DNA of 64,000 bases, from assembly GCA_023423335.1 (NCBI GenBank), contig JAFAFU010000037.1, positions 15,517 through 79,516 on the forward strand, given 5' to 3'. This document shows, in pieces, positions 1 through 9,490 of this stretch. Position 1 is the first letter of the stretch. Each line of letters starts with the position of its first letter. Source of the stretch: Bacillota bacterium. Lineage in GTDB: Bacteria; Bacillota; Clostridia; Lachnospirales; Lachnospiraceae. The notes beneath the pieces were generated by a model that was not told where the DNA came from, searched no databases, and was given only the letters and a program-made list of their open reading frames with translations. The translations under genes and the position numbers were made by a program.

Positions 1-1195
1 GACGGCGGCACAGGTACATAACCATCTGACGGGGATAAGAAATATTCCTGCTTTTATCCTTGGAATAGATTTCAGCAGGGGTAATATTATAATGCTCGGA
101 TACTACATCTACAATAAGTTCCGGAGTAATTATCTTCTTTTCGTTCGGAGAAATAATATCCTGAAGGGCTTCTTCTGCCAGCAAAAGATTTAATTCTCTC
201 TTCTTAAGTCTGGAAAATGCAACAATCTTGGTCAATGCGCCTTCCAGCTCACGGATATTGGACTTAATATTATTGGCGATATAACGAAGAACCTCCTCAT
301 CAATCTTATAACCGTCCAATTCTTCTTTTTTCTGAAGAATTGCCATTCTTGTCTCATAATCCGGAGACTGTATATCCGCCATCAGCCCATGTTCAAAACG
401 GGACCGGAGCCTGTCCTCCAAAGTAAGCATTTCCTTAGGGGGACGGTCACTGGAAATGATAATCTGCTTCTTAGATTCATGAAGCGTATTAAACGTATGG
501 AAAAACTCCTCCTGGGTGCTTTCCTTTCCTATAATAAATTGGATGTCATCAATAAGAAGAATATCGATACTGCGATATTTCTCACGAAACTGCATCGTCG
601 TCTTCTTCTGGATGGAATCAATCAGTTCATTCGTAAATTTTTCACTGGTTACATACAACACCTTTGTGTCAGGATTCTGGCTTAACACAAAATGTGCGAT
701 CGAATGCATCAAATGGGTTTTCCCAAGGCCAACGCCGCCGTATATAAAAAGAGGGTTATAAATCTCTCCCGGATTCTCAGCTACAGCCAGGGAAGCAGCT
801 CTGGCAAATTCATTATTGCCGCCGACTACGAAGGTGTCAAAGGTATATCTGGGATTTAAAAACGTAGGAACATTACCGGTCTTCTTCACAGCTACCGGTT
901 CCGCTTTCTTTTCAGAGGAATCAATCTGGCTTGCCAGTACGAATTTTACATCATAGGGATCATTCATGATCTCTTCTATGGACACCTTTAATAAAAGCTC
1001 GTATTTATTCCGTATGATATTGATACTGGGAGGTCCGATCCGCTCATCATTAATTAAAATAGTAATGACATGATCCGTTACATCATATACCTTCAAAGGC
1101 TTCAGCCAGGTATTATAGGATACCTCGGTAATGCCATATTCGGATATCAGATATTTCAGTATATCATCCCATTTTGTTAATATTAAATTCTTCAT
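1..1195 (-). CDS. dnaA: Chromosomal replication initiator DnaA (C-terminus cut off by window edge)
   Basis: DnaA binds origin DnaA boxes as an ATP complex and opens the duplex. Translating the minus strand from the ATG at 1195 gives 398 codons starting MKNLILTKWDDILKYL. Domain I comes first, then a short linker, then the AAA+ core with Walker A GGVGLGKTH and Walker B ILLIDDIQF, followed by the sensor region and the start of domain IV. The DNA-binding signature of domain IV lies past base 1, so the gene is partial only because of the window. It is divergent from rpmH, the usual clostridial arrangement, and the gap between them looks like oriC. Confidence 0.97.
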   Translation of the reverse strand, partial: MKNLILTKWDDILKYLISEYGITEVSYNTWLKPLKVYDVTDHVITILINDERIGPPSINIIRNKYELLLKVSIEEIMNDPYDVKFVLASQIDSSEKKAEPVAVKKTGNVPTFLNPRYTFDTFVVGGNNEFARAASLAVAENPGEIYNPLFIYGGVGLGKTHLMHSIAHFVLSQNPDTKVLYVTSEKFTNELIDSIQKKTTMQFREKYRSIDILLIDDIQFIIGKESTQEEFFHTFNTLHESKKQIIISSDRPPKEMLTLEDRLRSRFEHGLMADIQSPDYETRMAILQKKEELDGYKIDEEVLRYIANNIKSNIRELEGALTKIVAFSRLKKRELNLLLAEEALQDIISPNEKKIITPELIVDVVSEHYNITPAEIYSKDKSRNISYPRQMVMYLCRR

Positions 1196-1712
1196 GGTTA
1201 CACTCCATGCTGCCGCAAGGCAGCTAATTTAATCTGCAAAAAGCGCATTCTCGTTCTTTTTGCTGGTTGAATGCTTTTTTTCAACCTATGTCTATCGATA
1301 CTCACATAAATATATATTATAACAGATTACTTAAATTTTCAATGGTTATTATGGCATTCTTCTTTCTTAATTTAAAAGAAAAAAGTTTAAATTAATTTTC
1401 GATGTGGAAAAGAGGGATGAACGTATACACATTAATAACATAAGCAAAATGTTATTATAATCGCGGAAAAAGAACAGGCAGGAGTAAAAATCACACTGCT
1501 TATCCACAAAATACAAAAGGTTATCAACATAACACCATATATATAAGGTAGAAACAGGTTTTGCACAGGAGGCAAAAGGTTATCGACAGTAAAATATCTA
1601 CTTGACGTAAGAAGGGATTACGAATATAATAGACGTGATATTCCAAAATGCAAAGTAAAATAGATAAAGTTCGCTTTTCAAGTGCCGGTTCAGATAAAGG
1701 AGGTGCATATCA
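1196..1712. other. dnaA-rpmH intergenic region, candidate oriC
   Basis: No gene is seen in these 517 bp. They hold a perfect DnaA box TTATCCACA at 1500-1508, near-matches TTATCAACA at 1521-1529 and TTATCGACA at 1580-1588 in the same orientation, and an inverse-orientation match (TGTGGAAAA) at 1403-1411. The stretch 1300-1400 is very AT-rich and could serve as the unwinding element. A small hairpin (arms 1264-1270 and 1280-1286) lies in the dnaA leader. Origins between dnaA and rpmH or dnaN are typical of Firmicutes. Assignment as the working origin is inference. Confidence 0.7.
1602..1630 (+). promoter_or_regulatory. Sigma-A promoter for rpmH-rnpA
   Basis: TTGACG at 1602-1607 and a perfect TATAAT at 1625-1630 are separated by exactly 17 bp. 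Transcription would start near 1637, leaving a leader of about 75 nt before rpmH. Confidence 0.85.
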
Positions 1713-1847
1713 ATGAAAATGACATTCCAACCGAAGAAGAGACAGAGATCTAAGGTTCATGGTTTCAGAGCAAGAATGAGTTCCGCAGGGGGCAGAAAAG
1801 TATTAGCTGCAAGAAGAGCAAAAGGAAGAAAGAAGCTTACTGCTTAA
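1713..1847 (+). CDS. rpmH: 50S ribosomal protein L34
   Basis: This 44-residue, Arg/Lys-rich protein begins MKMTFQPKKRQRSKVHGF and ends KGRKKLTA, the canonical L34 sequence. It is a small structural protein of the large ribosomal subunit. A strong AAGGAGG ribosome-binding site precedes the ATG. It sits between candidate oriC and rnpA, its conserved position. It is first in the operon behind the promoter at 1602-1630. Confidence 0.97.
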   Translation: MKMTFQPKKRQRSKVHGFRARMSSAGGRKVLAARRAKGRKKLTA

Positions 1848-1975
1848 GGTAAAATCAGGTCGCATTATTGTGGCCTTTTCTTCTAGTATCATGTAGAAAA
1901 TGTTGGAAGTTTGTTCTTGCGTCATCAAAGCGTGTGAGCATGCTTGGCACGAACCAACACTAAGGGAAGATATGT

Positions 1976-2332
1976 TTGGGTAGTATGAAAAAGACAGAAA
2001 GCTTAAAAAATAATTCAGAATATAGAGAGATATATCAAACCGGCAAATCCTTTGCAAATAAGTTTTTGATTATGTATGTCAAAAATAATGGGTTTAGTGG
2101 TAACCGTCTTGGAATATCGGTGAGCAAAAAAGTTGGTAACAGTGTGGTCAGGCACAGGCTGACCAGGTTAATCAGGGAAAGCTATCGGCTGTCGGAAGAT
2201 CAGATTATAAGCGGATTGGACATAGTAGTTGTCGCAAGAGTAAATGCTAAAGGTAAAAATTACAGCGAAATCGATAGTGCATTCATGCATCTTATAAAGC
2301 TCCATAAGATTGGGAGAGCAAGCAGCATTTGA
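1976..2332 (+). CDS. rnpA: Ribonuclease P protein component
   Basis: Protein subunit that helps the RNase P RNA bind and cleave pre-tRNA 5' leaders. The product has the family's KKTESLK start region, the GNRLGISVSKKVG core and the basic RNR-type helix, here VRHRLTRLIRE with His where Asn is usual. Length (about 118) is normal. The best-spaced start is TTG at 1976, 6 nt after AGGGAAG. An in-frame ATG at 1985 is the alternative, but its spacing of about 15 nt is long. It follows rpmH by 128 bp and precedes yidD, as in most Firmicutes. Confidence 0.94.
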   Translation: MGSMKKTESLKNNSEYREIYQTGKSFANKFLIMYVKNNGFSGNRLGISVSKKVGNSVVRHRLTRLIRESYRLSEDQIISGLDIVVVARVNAKGKNYSEIDSAFMHLIKLHKIGRASSI

Positions 2333-2400
2333 TTTAGGACAAGAAGAAATAGCATATTATTTCATCTTGTTGGTATAGAGAGAAAACAAGAGGTAATGAA

Positions 2401-2613
2401 GTGAAACGAATTTTCATAGGCACGATAAAAATTTACCGGAAATATATTTCTCCTCTTAAGAGAAACTCAAGCTGTATCTATACACCAACCTGCTCTTCGT
2501 ATGCCATTGAGGCTTTGGAAAAGTATGGAGCAATAAAAGGAATGTATTTGGCCGTAAGAAGAATATTAAGATGTCATCCCTTCCATAAGGGAGGATACGA
2601 TCCGGTTCCGTGA
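2401..2613 (+). CDS. yidD: YidD membrane-insertion efficiency factor
   Basis: A 70-residue protein with the diagnostic YidD core: CIYTPTCSSYAIEAL, the conserved Cys-rich patch, then RRILRCHPFHKGGYDPVP. YidD is a peripheral inner-membrane protein thought to help YidC/Sec insertion. The start is GTG behind AAGAGG. The upstream ATG four bases earlier is in another frame and stops at once. It is flanked by rnpA and yidC. Confidence 0.95.
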   Translation: MKRIFIGTIKIYRKYISPLKRNSSCIYTPTCSSYAIEALEKYGAIKGMYLAVRRILRCHPFHKGGYDPVP

Positions 2614-2638
2614 AGACGGCTCTAAGGAGGAAGAAACG

Positions 2639-3829
2639 TTGGAAGTTACATTATTAGCGAATATTTTAACACCCATTGCAAGAGTGCTAGGATTAATCAT
2701 GAACGGCATTTATGCATTTTTCAGTCTATTTGGTATTGAGAATCTGGCATTATCCATCATCATATTTACCTTGATTATGAAGGTGTTGATGCTGCCATTA
2801 ACGATTAAACAGCAGAAATTTACAAGGCTGTCATCCCGGATGAATCCGGAGGTACAGAAGGTTCAGGCAAAATATAAGGGAAAAAGGGATGAGGCATCCT
2901 TAAGAAAGCAACAGGCAGAGACACAGGCAATCTACCAGAAGTACGGTGCAAGTCCCACTTCAGGCTGTCTGCCGATGCTGATTATGCTGCCGATTATGTT
3001 TGCTCTGTATCAGGTTATCAATAACATTCCGGATTATGTTAATATCGTCCGGGATCAGTACCAGGTAGTTGCAACAGCGATTACCCAGAACGGGCTTGTA
3101 GAAAATGTGGCTGGGATAGCGGGATTGGAGGTTGCCAAGCTTGCAGACAACGACAGTATTATTGACGTCCTTTCAAAATTAAAAACAGTACAATGGAAGG
3201 AGCTGGCTGCTTTAGTTCCGGGCGCCGGAAAGGCAATCGATTATATCAAAAATGTTAATGGCTTCTTTGGTTTAAGCGTGACAGACATTCCGAGCTGGAA
3301 ATCAGCATCCATTTTGATTCCGATCTTATCAATGGTGCTTCAGTTCATCCAGAGCAAGCAGCTGACCCTGAAAACAAAGGATGCAGATAAGAGTAATCCG
3401 ACAGCAAATGCAATGTCATCCATGAATTATGTAATGCCGGTTATGTCGGGCTTCTTTGCGTTGATGCTGCCGATCGGTGTCGGTATCTACTGGATCGCTA
3501 ACAGCGCATTCTCCATCGTACAGCAATTCTTTGTAAATAAATACATGGACCGTGTTGATATGGATGAATTGATTGCTAAGAGTAGCGCCAAGGCCGGCAG
3601 GAAGTATTCCAAAACAAGTACGGCGGGCACATCCCTGCGGGATTTAGCCAAGACACAGACAAAAACTATAGAATCGAATGTCTCAGAGAGAGCTAAGGCG
3701 AAAGACGGGGCAGATTCACCGGGAACGGAGGATGTTTCTGCCGGTCAGACCAGTGAAACCTATAAGCCTACCAGCATTTCTGAGATTGCTAACCTTCTTA
3801 AAAACAGGAATGAAAAGGGGGATAAATAG
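2639..3829 (+). CDS. yidC: Membrane protein insertase YidC/Oxa1 family
   Basis: Polytopic insertase that folds and inserts membrane proteins alone or with SecYEG. The 396-residue product has an N-terminal hydrophobic segment, the family segment SIIIFTLIMKVLMLPLTIKQ with the cytoplasmic positively charged hairpin behind it, then SGCLPMLIMLPIMFALYQV and two further hydrophobic segments near residues 222-295. A hydrophilic tail of about 90 residues is rich in Ser, Lys and Thr. The start is TTG, 8 nt after AAGGAGG. There is no lipobox, unlike Bacillus SpoIIIJ. It ends 2 bp before jag. Confidence 0.95.
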   Translation: MEVTLLANILTPIARVLGLIMNGIYAFFSLFGIENLALSIIIFTLIMKVLMLPLTIKQQKFTRLSSRMNPEVQKVQAKYKGKRDEASLRKQQAETQAIYQKYGASPTSGCLPMLIMLPIMFALYQVINNIPDYVNIVRDQYQVVATAITQNGLVENVAGIAGLEVAKLADNDSIIDVLSKLKTVQWKELAALVPGAGKAIDYIKNVNGFFGLSVTDIPSWKSASILIPILSMVLQFIQSKQLTLKTKDADKSNPTANAMSSMNYVMPVMSGFFALMLPIGVGIYWIANSAFSIVQQFFVNKYMDRVDMDELIAKSSAKAGRKYSKTSTAGTSLRDLAKTQTKTIESNVSERAKAKDGADSPGTEDVSAGQTSETYKPTSISEIANLLKNRNEKGDK

Positions 3830-3831
3830 AT

Positions 3832-4650
3832 ATGGAGTGGAGAGAGTTTATTGCCAAAACAGCGGATGAAGCATTAACAAATGCGATGCTGGAGCTTGGG
3901 ACAACGATCGAGAAGCTGGAGTATGAAATTATCGAAAAGGAGACCTCCGGTTTCTTAGGAATGTTTGGAAAATCAGCGAAAATAAAAGCCAGATTGAAGC
4001 CAAGCATTGAAGGCTCCGCAAAGGAGTTTTTGGATAAGGTCTTTACAGCCATGGGAATTGAAGCCAATACGGAAGTAATTTATGATCAGGAGAATGCCAA
4101 TATAGATATTAATGTAGATGGTGACGATATGGGCGTACTGATCGGTAAAAGGGGACAAACCCTTGATTCTTTACAGTATCTGGTCAGCCTGGTTGTAAAT
4201 AAAAACAGCGAGAACTATATTAAAGTAAAGCTTGATACGGAAAATTACCGGGCAAGAAGAAAAGAGACCCTTGAGAATCTTGCGAAGAACATTGCGTTTA
4301 AAGTGAAAAGAACCAGAAAGCCGGTTTCCTTAGAGCCGATGAATCCTTATGAAAGAAGAATTATCCATTCCGCTCTTCAAAATGATAAGTATGTAGAGAC
4401 CTATTCCGAGGGCGAAGAACCTTACCGTAAGGTGGTTGTTAATGTCAAAAAGGCTTATAAGGATTTTAAGCCGAATAATGGCAGCGGTAACCGCTATGGT
4501 AAGGATGGCAGGAAGGATTTCAATAAGAATTTCCGTAAGGATAACGGTAACAGCAAGGAATATAATAAAAACTACAGCAAAGATTATATGAAGGATTATA
4601 AGGAATACAGGGAAAGCAAAGAAAAGAAGGTTCCTGCTGAAAACGCATAA
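3832..4650 (+). CDS. jag: RNA-binding protein Jag/KhpB
   Basis: Jag (KhpB/EloR) pairs with KhpA and affects cell elongation and sporulation in Firmicutes. Domains are Jag_N (residues 1-50), a KH-like domain with GKRG at 105-108, and an R3H domain around 171-202 (NPYERRIIHSAL). Residues 211-272 form a low-complexity tail of Asn, Lys, Tyr and Asp, which is longer than usual and probably disordered. The gene follows yidC after 2 bp and is closed by the terminator at 4668-4707, so it ends the rpmH operon. Confidence 0.94.
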   Translation: MEWREFIAKTADEALTNAMLELGTTIEKLEYEIIEKETSGFLGMFGKSAKIKARLKPSIEGSAKEFLDKVFTAMGIEANTEVIYDQENANIDINVDGDDMGVLIGKRGQTLDSLQYLVSLVVNKNSENYIKVKLDTENYRARRKETLENLAKNIAFKVKRTRKPVSLEPMNPYERRIIHSALQNDKYVETYSEGEEPYRKVVVNVKKAYKDFKPNNGSGNRYGKDGRKDFNKNFRKDNGNSKEYNKNYSKDYMKDYKEYRESKEKKVPAENA

Positions 4651-4667
4651 AATGTATGAGAACAAGG

Positions 4668-4707
4668 GGTGTCTTAAGGTAGAGCTTATACTTTAAGACA
4701 CCTTTTT
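4668..4707 (+). terminator. Rho-independent terminator after jag
   Basis: Arms 4668-4680 and 4690-4702 pair over 13 positions with one G-U, around a 9-nt loop, followed by TTTTT. Confidence 0.9.
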
Positions 4708-4729
4708 AACGTAAGGAGGGATAATTGTC

Positions 4730-6106
4730 ATGAAGACGGATACCATAGCCGCCATTGCCACCGGAATGAGTAATTCTGGTATCAGTATTATCCGAATCAG
4801 CGGAGAAGAGGCTTTGCCCATCATAGATAAAATTTATCAATCAAGGACAGGGAGCAAAAAGCTGTCCCTGGAGAAAAGCCACACCCTCCATTATGGTTAT
4901 ATCGTCGATAATGGACAGACGATCGACGAAGTAATGGTTGCCATTATGAAAGCTCCCTCCACCTATACCAGAGAAGATGTCGTTGAGATTGATTGTCATG
5001 GCGGCATTGTCGTAACAAGAAAAATCCTTCAGATCGTGATAAAGCATGGTGTCAGAATTGCCGAACCGGGTGAATTTACAAAAAGGGCTTTTTTGAATGG
5101 ACGTATTGATCTGTCCAGGGCGGAGGCGGTCTGTGATATTATCAATGCCAAGAATGACATTGCTCTGAAAAATTCTATGAATCAGCTTAAGGGCAGGGAA
5201 TACGAGCTGATCAGGGAGTTAAGGGAAAAAATATTGAGAGATATCGCATTGATTGAAGCGGCATTGGACGATCCGGAGCATATCAGTCTGGAAGGCTTTC
5301 AGGAGGAATTAATGGAGCATGTTGAGCAGGAATGCGGACAGATTGAAACGCTTTTAGCGTCTTTCAGGAACGGCAGACTTCTGAAAGAGGGAATAAAGAC
5401 GGTCATCGTCGGAAAGCCGAATGCAGGAAAATCCAGCCTGATGAACAGCCTGGCGGGGGAAGACAGGGCAATTGTTACGGATATCGCGGGGACAACCAGG
5501 GATACCCTGGAGGATACGATTGAACTGGGCGGCATAACTCTGAATATCATTGATACGGCAGGCATTCGAAAGACGGCGGATATTGTTGAAAAAATAGGAG
5601 TGGAGAAGGCAGTCCGGATGGCAGGGGATGCGGATTTGATTATTTATGTGTTGGATTCTTCTACACCGCTGGATGAAAACGATGAAACGATCCTGGAAAT
5701 GATACAGGGCAAGAAGACCATTCTGCTTTTGAATAAATCCGATCTTATTCCTAAAATAACTGCCAGGGAGCTTTATGACAGGACAGGGCATCCGGTAATC
5801 ACTATGTCCCTGAAGGAGAATACCGGGCTTGACCGTCTGGAGGAGATGTTAAAGGAAATGTTCTTTAACGGTGAAATAACCTTTAACGAAGATATCTTTA
5901 TTACGAATGAGAGACACCGGGAGGCTTTCTTAAGCGCGGCGGAAAGCTTAGGGATGGTAGCGGCCAGTATCCGGTCTGAAATGGCGGAGGATTTCTATTC
6001 GATTGATCTGATGAGCGCTTATGAAGCTTTGGGCAGAATCATAGGAGAGAATATCGAGGAAGATTTGATCAATATGATATTCAAGGAATTCTGTATGGGA
6101 AAATAA
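4730..6106 (+). CDS. mnmE: tRNA modification GTPase MnmE
   Basis: MnmE works with MnmG to make 5-carboxymethylaminomethyl or related groups on U34 of tRNAs. The 458-residue protein has the N-terminal TrmE fold with AEPGEFTKRAFLNGR, the helical domain, and an inserted G domain: G1 GKPNAGKS at 228-235, G2/G3 DIAGTTRDT and DTAGIR, and G4 NKSD. The C-terminus FCMGK keeps the catalytic Cys. ATG follows AAGGAGGG. mnmG lies 55 bp downstream, its usual partner. Confidence 0.97.
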   Translation: MKTDTIAAIATGMSNSGISIIRISGEEALPIIDKIYQSRTGSKKLSLEKSHTLHYGYIVDNGQTIDEVMVAIMKAPSTYTREDVVEIDCHGGIVVTRKILQIVIKHGVRIAEPGEFTKRAFLNGRIDLSRAEAVCDIINAKNDIALKNSMNQLKGREYELIRELREKILRDIALIEAALDDPEHISLEGFQEELMEHVEQECGQIETLLASFRNGRLLKEGIKTVIVGKPNAGKSSLMNSLAGEDRAIVTDIAGTTRDTLEDTIELGGITLNIIDTAGIRKTADIVEKIGVEKAVRMAGDADLIIYVLDSSTPLDENDETILEMIQGKKTILLLNKSDLIPKITARELYDRTGHPVITMSLKENTGLDRLEEMLKEMFFNGEITFNEDIFITNERHREAFLSAAESLGMVAASIRSEMAEDFYSIDLMSAYEALGRIIGENIEEDLINMIFKEFCMGK

Positions 6107-6161
6107 GACTGACAGCAGCATATTAAGGTTATGCTTTTAATATTAGAAGGGGAATGGATTT

Positions 6162-8066
6162 ATGTCACAGATTTATGAAAGCTATGATGTGGTAGTTGTG
6201 GGGGCAGGACATGCAGGCTGTGAGGCAGCACTGGCCTGTGCCCGCCTGTCCTTAAATACAATTATGTTTACCGTCAGTGTGGACAGCATCGCTCTGATGC
6301 CCTGTAACCCGAATATCGGCGGCACCTCCAAGGGGCATCTGGTAAGAGAAATTGATGCTTTAGGCGGGGAAATGGGTAAAAATATAGATAAAACCTATAT
6401 CCAATCCAAAATGTTGAATTTATCCAAAGGCCCTGCGGTCCATTCCTTAAGGGCCCAGGCGGACAAGCAGGATTATTCCAGGACTATGAGACAGGTATTG
6501 GAAAATATGGAAAACTTAACGATTAAACAGGCCGAAGTTACTGATATTTTGTCTGAGAATAATGAGGTCATCGGTGTTAAGACTTATTCCGGTGCAATCT
6601 ATCCCTGCAGAGCAGTGATTTTATGTACGGGAACCTATTTGAATGCCAGATGTATCTATGGGGAGGTAGTCAATTACTCGGGACCGAATGGACTTATGGC
6701 GGCAACCCATCTTACAGATTCCTTAAAAGCCTTGGGAATTGAAATGTATCGTTTTAAGACAGGAACACCGGCAAGAATTGATAAAAGATCAATTGATTTA
6801 AGTAAAATGGAAGAACAAAAGGGGGATGAAGAGGTTGTACCCTTTTCCTTTACAAACAGACCGGAAGATATCGTAAAAGAGCAGGTATCCTGCTGGCTGA
6901 CCTATACAACAGAGCAGACTCATGATATTATCCGGGCAAATATACACCGCTCTCCGTTATTCTCCGGAGATATCAAAGGAACCGGACCAAGATATTGTCC
7001 ATCCATTGAAGATAAGGTAGTGAAATTTGCCGATAAGGAGCGGCATCAGTTATTTGTCGAGCCGGAAGGCCTTTATACGAATGAGATGTATATCGCCGGA
7101 ATGTCCAGCTCCCTGCCGGAGGATGTTCAGCTGCAGATGTATCGTTCGGTACCGGGGCTTGAAAATGCAAGAATTGTCAGAAATGCCTATGCAATTGAAT
7201 ATGATTGCATTAATCCGATGCAGCTGAAGGCATCTCTGGAGTTTAAGAATATCGAGGGACTGTTTAGCGGCGGCCAGTTTAACGGAAGCTCAGGGTATGA
7301 GGAAGCAGCGGCACAGGGCTTGATTGCAGGTATTAATGCGGCCATGAAGCTGAAGGGAAGAGAACCCCTTATCCTGGACCGTGCGGAGGCATATATCGGA
7401 GTACTGATTGATGATTTGGTTACTAAGGAGACCCATGAGCCTTACCGGATGATGACATCACGGGCGGAATATCGGCTGCTTCTGCGCCAGGACAATGCAG
7501 ATTTGAGACTGACCCGCAGGGGATATGAGGTTGGACTGATCGATGAGCAGCGATATCAGTCCCTGCTTCGAAAGGAAGCACAGATAGCAGCGGAGATGAA
7601 GCGCTTGGAAACAGTAGGGATTGGGGCAAGAAAAGAAGTACAGGAGCTGTTGACGAGCGAAGGGAGCGCACCCTTAAGCACGGCTGCGACCCTGGCAGAA
7701 TTGTTAAGGCGTCCGGAGCTGACTTACAAAATGCTGGAACCTCTGGACAAAGATCGTCCGGATTTACCCCCGGATGTAATAGAGCAGATTGAAATTAATA
7801 TCAGATATGACGGTTATATCAGCAGGCAGTTAAAGCAGGTCGAACAGTTTAAAAAGCTGGAAAATAAGAGAATACCGGAGGAACTGGATTATAACGAGGT
7901 CCATAGCCTGAGAATTGAAGCGAAGCAGAAGCTGATGAAGTTCAAACCGATATCCATCGGACAGGCATCCAGAATATCCGGAGTATCTCCGGCTGATATT
8001 TCCGTTTTGATGGTTTATCTGATGCAGTATAACCAGAAAACCGGACAAAAAGCAGCAAAGGAATAA
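6162..8066 (+). CDS. mnmG: tRNA U34 carboxymethylaminomethyl modification enzyme MnmG (GidA)
   Basis: FAD-dependent partner of MnmE. The 634-residue product starts with the dinucleotide-binding motif GAGHAG at 14-19, has the conserved segment PCNPNIGGTSKGHLVREIDALGG (described by its core NPNIGG), RFKTGTPAR, and the C-terminal helical domain ending near ASRISGVSPADISVL. ATG follows AAGGGG. Length is normal. It is co-directional with mnmE and rsmG and likely in one operon. Confidence 0.97.
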   Translation: MSQIYESYDVVVVGAGHAGCEAALACARLSLNTIMFTVSVDSIALMPCNPNIGGTSKGHLVREIDALGGEMGKNIDKTYIQSKMLNLSKGPAVHSLRAQADKQDYSRTMRQVLENMENLTIKQAEVTDILSENNEVIGVKTYSGAIYPCRAVILCTGTYLNARCIYGEVVNYSGPNGLMAATHLTDSLKALGIEMYRFKTGTPARIDKRSIDLSKMEEQKGDEEVVPFSFTNRPEDIVKEQVSCWLTYTTEQTHDIIRANIHRSPLFSGDIKGTGPRYCPSIEDKVVKFADKERHQLFVEPEGLYTNEMYIAGMSSSLPEDVQLQMYRSVPGLENARIVRNAYAIEYDCINPMQLKASLEFKNIEGLFSGGQFNGSSGYEEAAAQGLIAGINAAMKLKGREPLILDRAEAYIGVLIDDLVTKETHEPYRMMTSRAEYRLLLRQDNADLRLTRRGYEVGLIDEQRYQSLLRKEAQIAAEMKRLETVGIGARKEVQELLTSEGSAPLSTAATLAELLRRPELTYKMLEPLDKDRPDLPPDVIEQIEINIRYDGYISRQLKQVEQFKKLENKRIPEELDYNEVHSLRIEAKQKLMKFKPISIGQASRISGVSPADISVLMVYLMQYNQKTGQKAAKE

Positions 8067-8102
8067 AGGACAGGTGCTCTTAAGGAAAGGAAGCAGGTAT
8101 CT

Positions 8103-8828
8103 ATGGAAGATAGAAGACAGGGAATCGAATTCTTCAGAAAGGGGCTTCTCGAATTTGATATTGATCTGAAGGAGAATCAGCTTCATCAATTTATCCGTTA
8201 CTATGAGCTATTGACAGAGCGGAATAAAGTTATGAATCTGACCGCTATAATCGAGTTTGAAGAAGTAATTACAAAGCATTTTTTGGATAGCTTATCCTTT
8301 GTAAAAGTGATGCGGCCGACCACCGAGCGCTTGCTGGATATAGGTACAGGCGCCGGATTTCCGGGAATACCCTTAAAAATTGTATTTCCCGGATTAAGGG
8401 TTGTATTAATGGATTCCCTGAATAAGCGCATTAATTTTCTTGAGGAAGTAATCCGGGAACTGGAGCTGAAGGATATTCGCGCTGTCCATGGAAGAGCTGA
8501 GGATTTTGGTAAGGATAGGAGTTTTCGGGAAAGCTTTGATCTCTGTGTATCAAGAGCAGTGGCAAAATTGCCGGTGCTTTCGGAGTACTGTCTTCCATAT
8601 GTGAAACCAGGAGGCTTTTTTATTCCCTATAAGTCCGGTATAATAGAGGACGAGCTTAAGGATGCATCCCGGGCAGTGAATATGCTTGGTGCTTCCATTG
8701 AAGGGACAGAAGAATTCCATATTCCGGGAACCGAGATTGGCCGTACTCTGATCTTAATTCATAAGATAAAAGCAACACCTTTAAAATATCCCAGAAGTGC
8801 AGGGAAACCTGTGAAGGAGCCGCTTTAA
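8103..8828 (+). CDS. rsmG: 16S rRNA (guanine527-N7)-methyltransferase RsmG
   Basis: Methylates G527 of 16S rRNA using S-adenosylmethionine. The 241-residue product carries the SAM-binding loop LLDIGTGAGFPGIPL (81-88 is GTGAGFPG), preceded by the typical NLTAI segment, and SRAVAKLPVLSEYCLP. A Shine-Dalgarno (AAGGAAAGGAAG) lies before the ATG. It closes the mnmE-mnmG-rsmG run. Confidence 0.96.
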   Translation: MEDRRQGIEFFRKGLLEFDIDLKENQLHQFIRYYELLTERNKVMNLTAIIEFEEVITKHFLDSLSFVKVMRPTTERLLDIGTGAGFPGIPLKIVFPGLRVVLMDSLNKRINFLEEVIRELELKDIRAVHGRAEDFGKDRSFRESFDLCVSRAVAKLPVLSEYCLPYVKPGGFFIPYKSGIIEDELKDASRAVNMLGASIEGTEEFHIPGTEIGRTLILIHKIKATPLKYPRSAGKPVKEPL

Positions 8829-8865
8829 GAGGAAAAACATACAGAAGGGCAGGTGGCGGAGCAGT

Positions 8866-9336
8866 ATGATACAAGGAAAATTTATATCAGAGCCTAGAGA
8901 ACAAGAGGCTGCGAATGAGATCTTTTGCGAAGTATATGGAGAATCAATACAAAATACACCAAAACATGACACTTCCGACAAGTCATACAAAATCCAGGCC
9001 GTCGTATATGAGGGAATGGATTGCCGCCGTGCTGTGGCAGCAGGTACGATGTACATGGAACCCGGACGCTCTGAAATAACACAGGTGGCTGTCCGGAAGG
9101 ATTCCCGCGGCAAGGGATATGGTGATTTTATTATGCGTATGTTACTGGATAAAGCAAAAACAGCAGGAGCCGAGAATATATATGCAGACTCCCCCAAAAC
9201 AGAAAAAGGCTTTTTTCGTAAACTGGGATTCGAGGAAACACAGGAAGAAATCAGAGATGATACCAGAATATGGACAATTATGAAATATATTCCTGATAAT
9301 TCGAAAAAATACTGTAGTCAGATAAAAATTGTATAA
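8866..9336 (+). CDS. GNAT-family N-acetyltransferase
   Basis: A 156-residue protein with the GNAT acetyl-CoA motif VAVRKDSRGKGYGDFIMRML (residues about 74-93) and a following helix plus AENIYADS strand, ending in a GFEET-type motif. Substrate is not evident. It begins 37 bp after rsmG with a weak GGTGGCGGAG site and may be the last gene of that operon. No terminator is obvious in the 154 bp after it, which are AT-rich and otherwise unassigned. Confidence 0.85.
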   Translation: MIQGKFISEPREQEAANEIFCEVYGESIQNTPKHDTSDKSYKIQAVVYEGMDCRRAVAAGTMYMEPGRSEITQVAVRKDSRGKGYGDFIMRMLLDKAKTAGAENIYADSPKTEKGFFRKLGFEETQEEIRDDTRIWTIMKYIPDNSKKYCSQIKIV

Positions 9337-9490
9337 GAATTTACATGAAAATGCAAAAAAATACTTTCAAAATAGAAGATTATGTTATATGATATTAGAA
9401 AGCAATAGTTCGGTTTTTGTAGAATAATCAGGACATTAGACATCATTTTTTAAAATATGGATTATAAGTAAGTACAAGGATGGGTATGAT

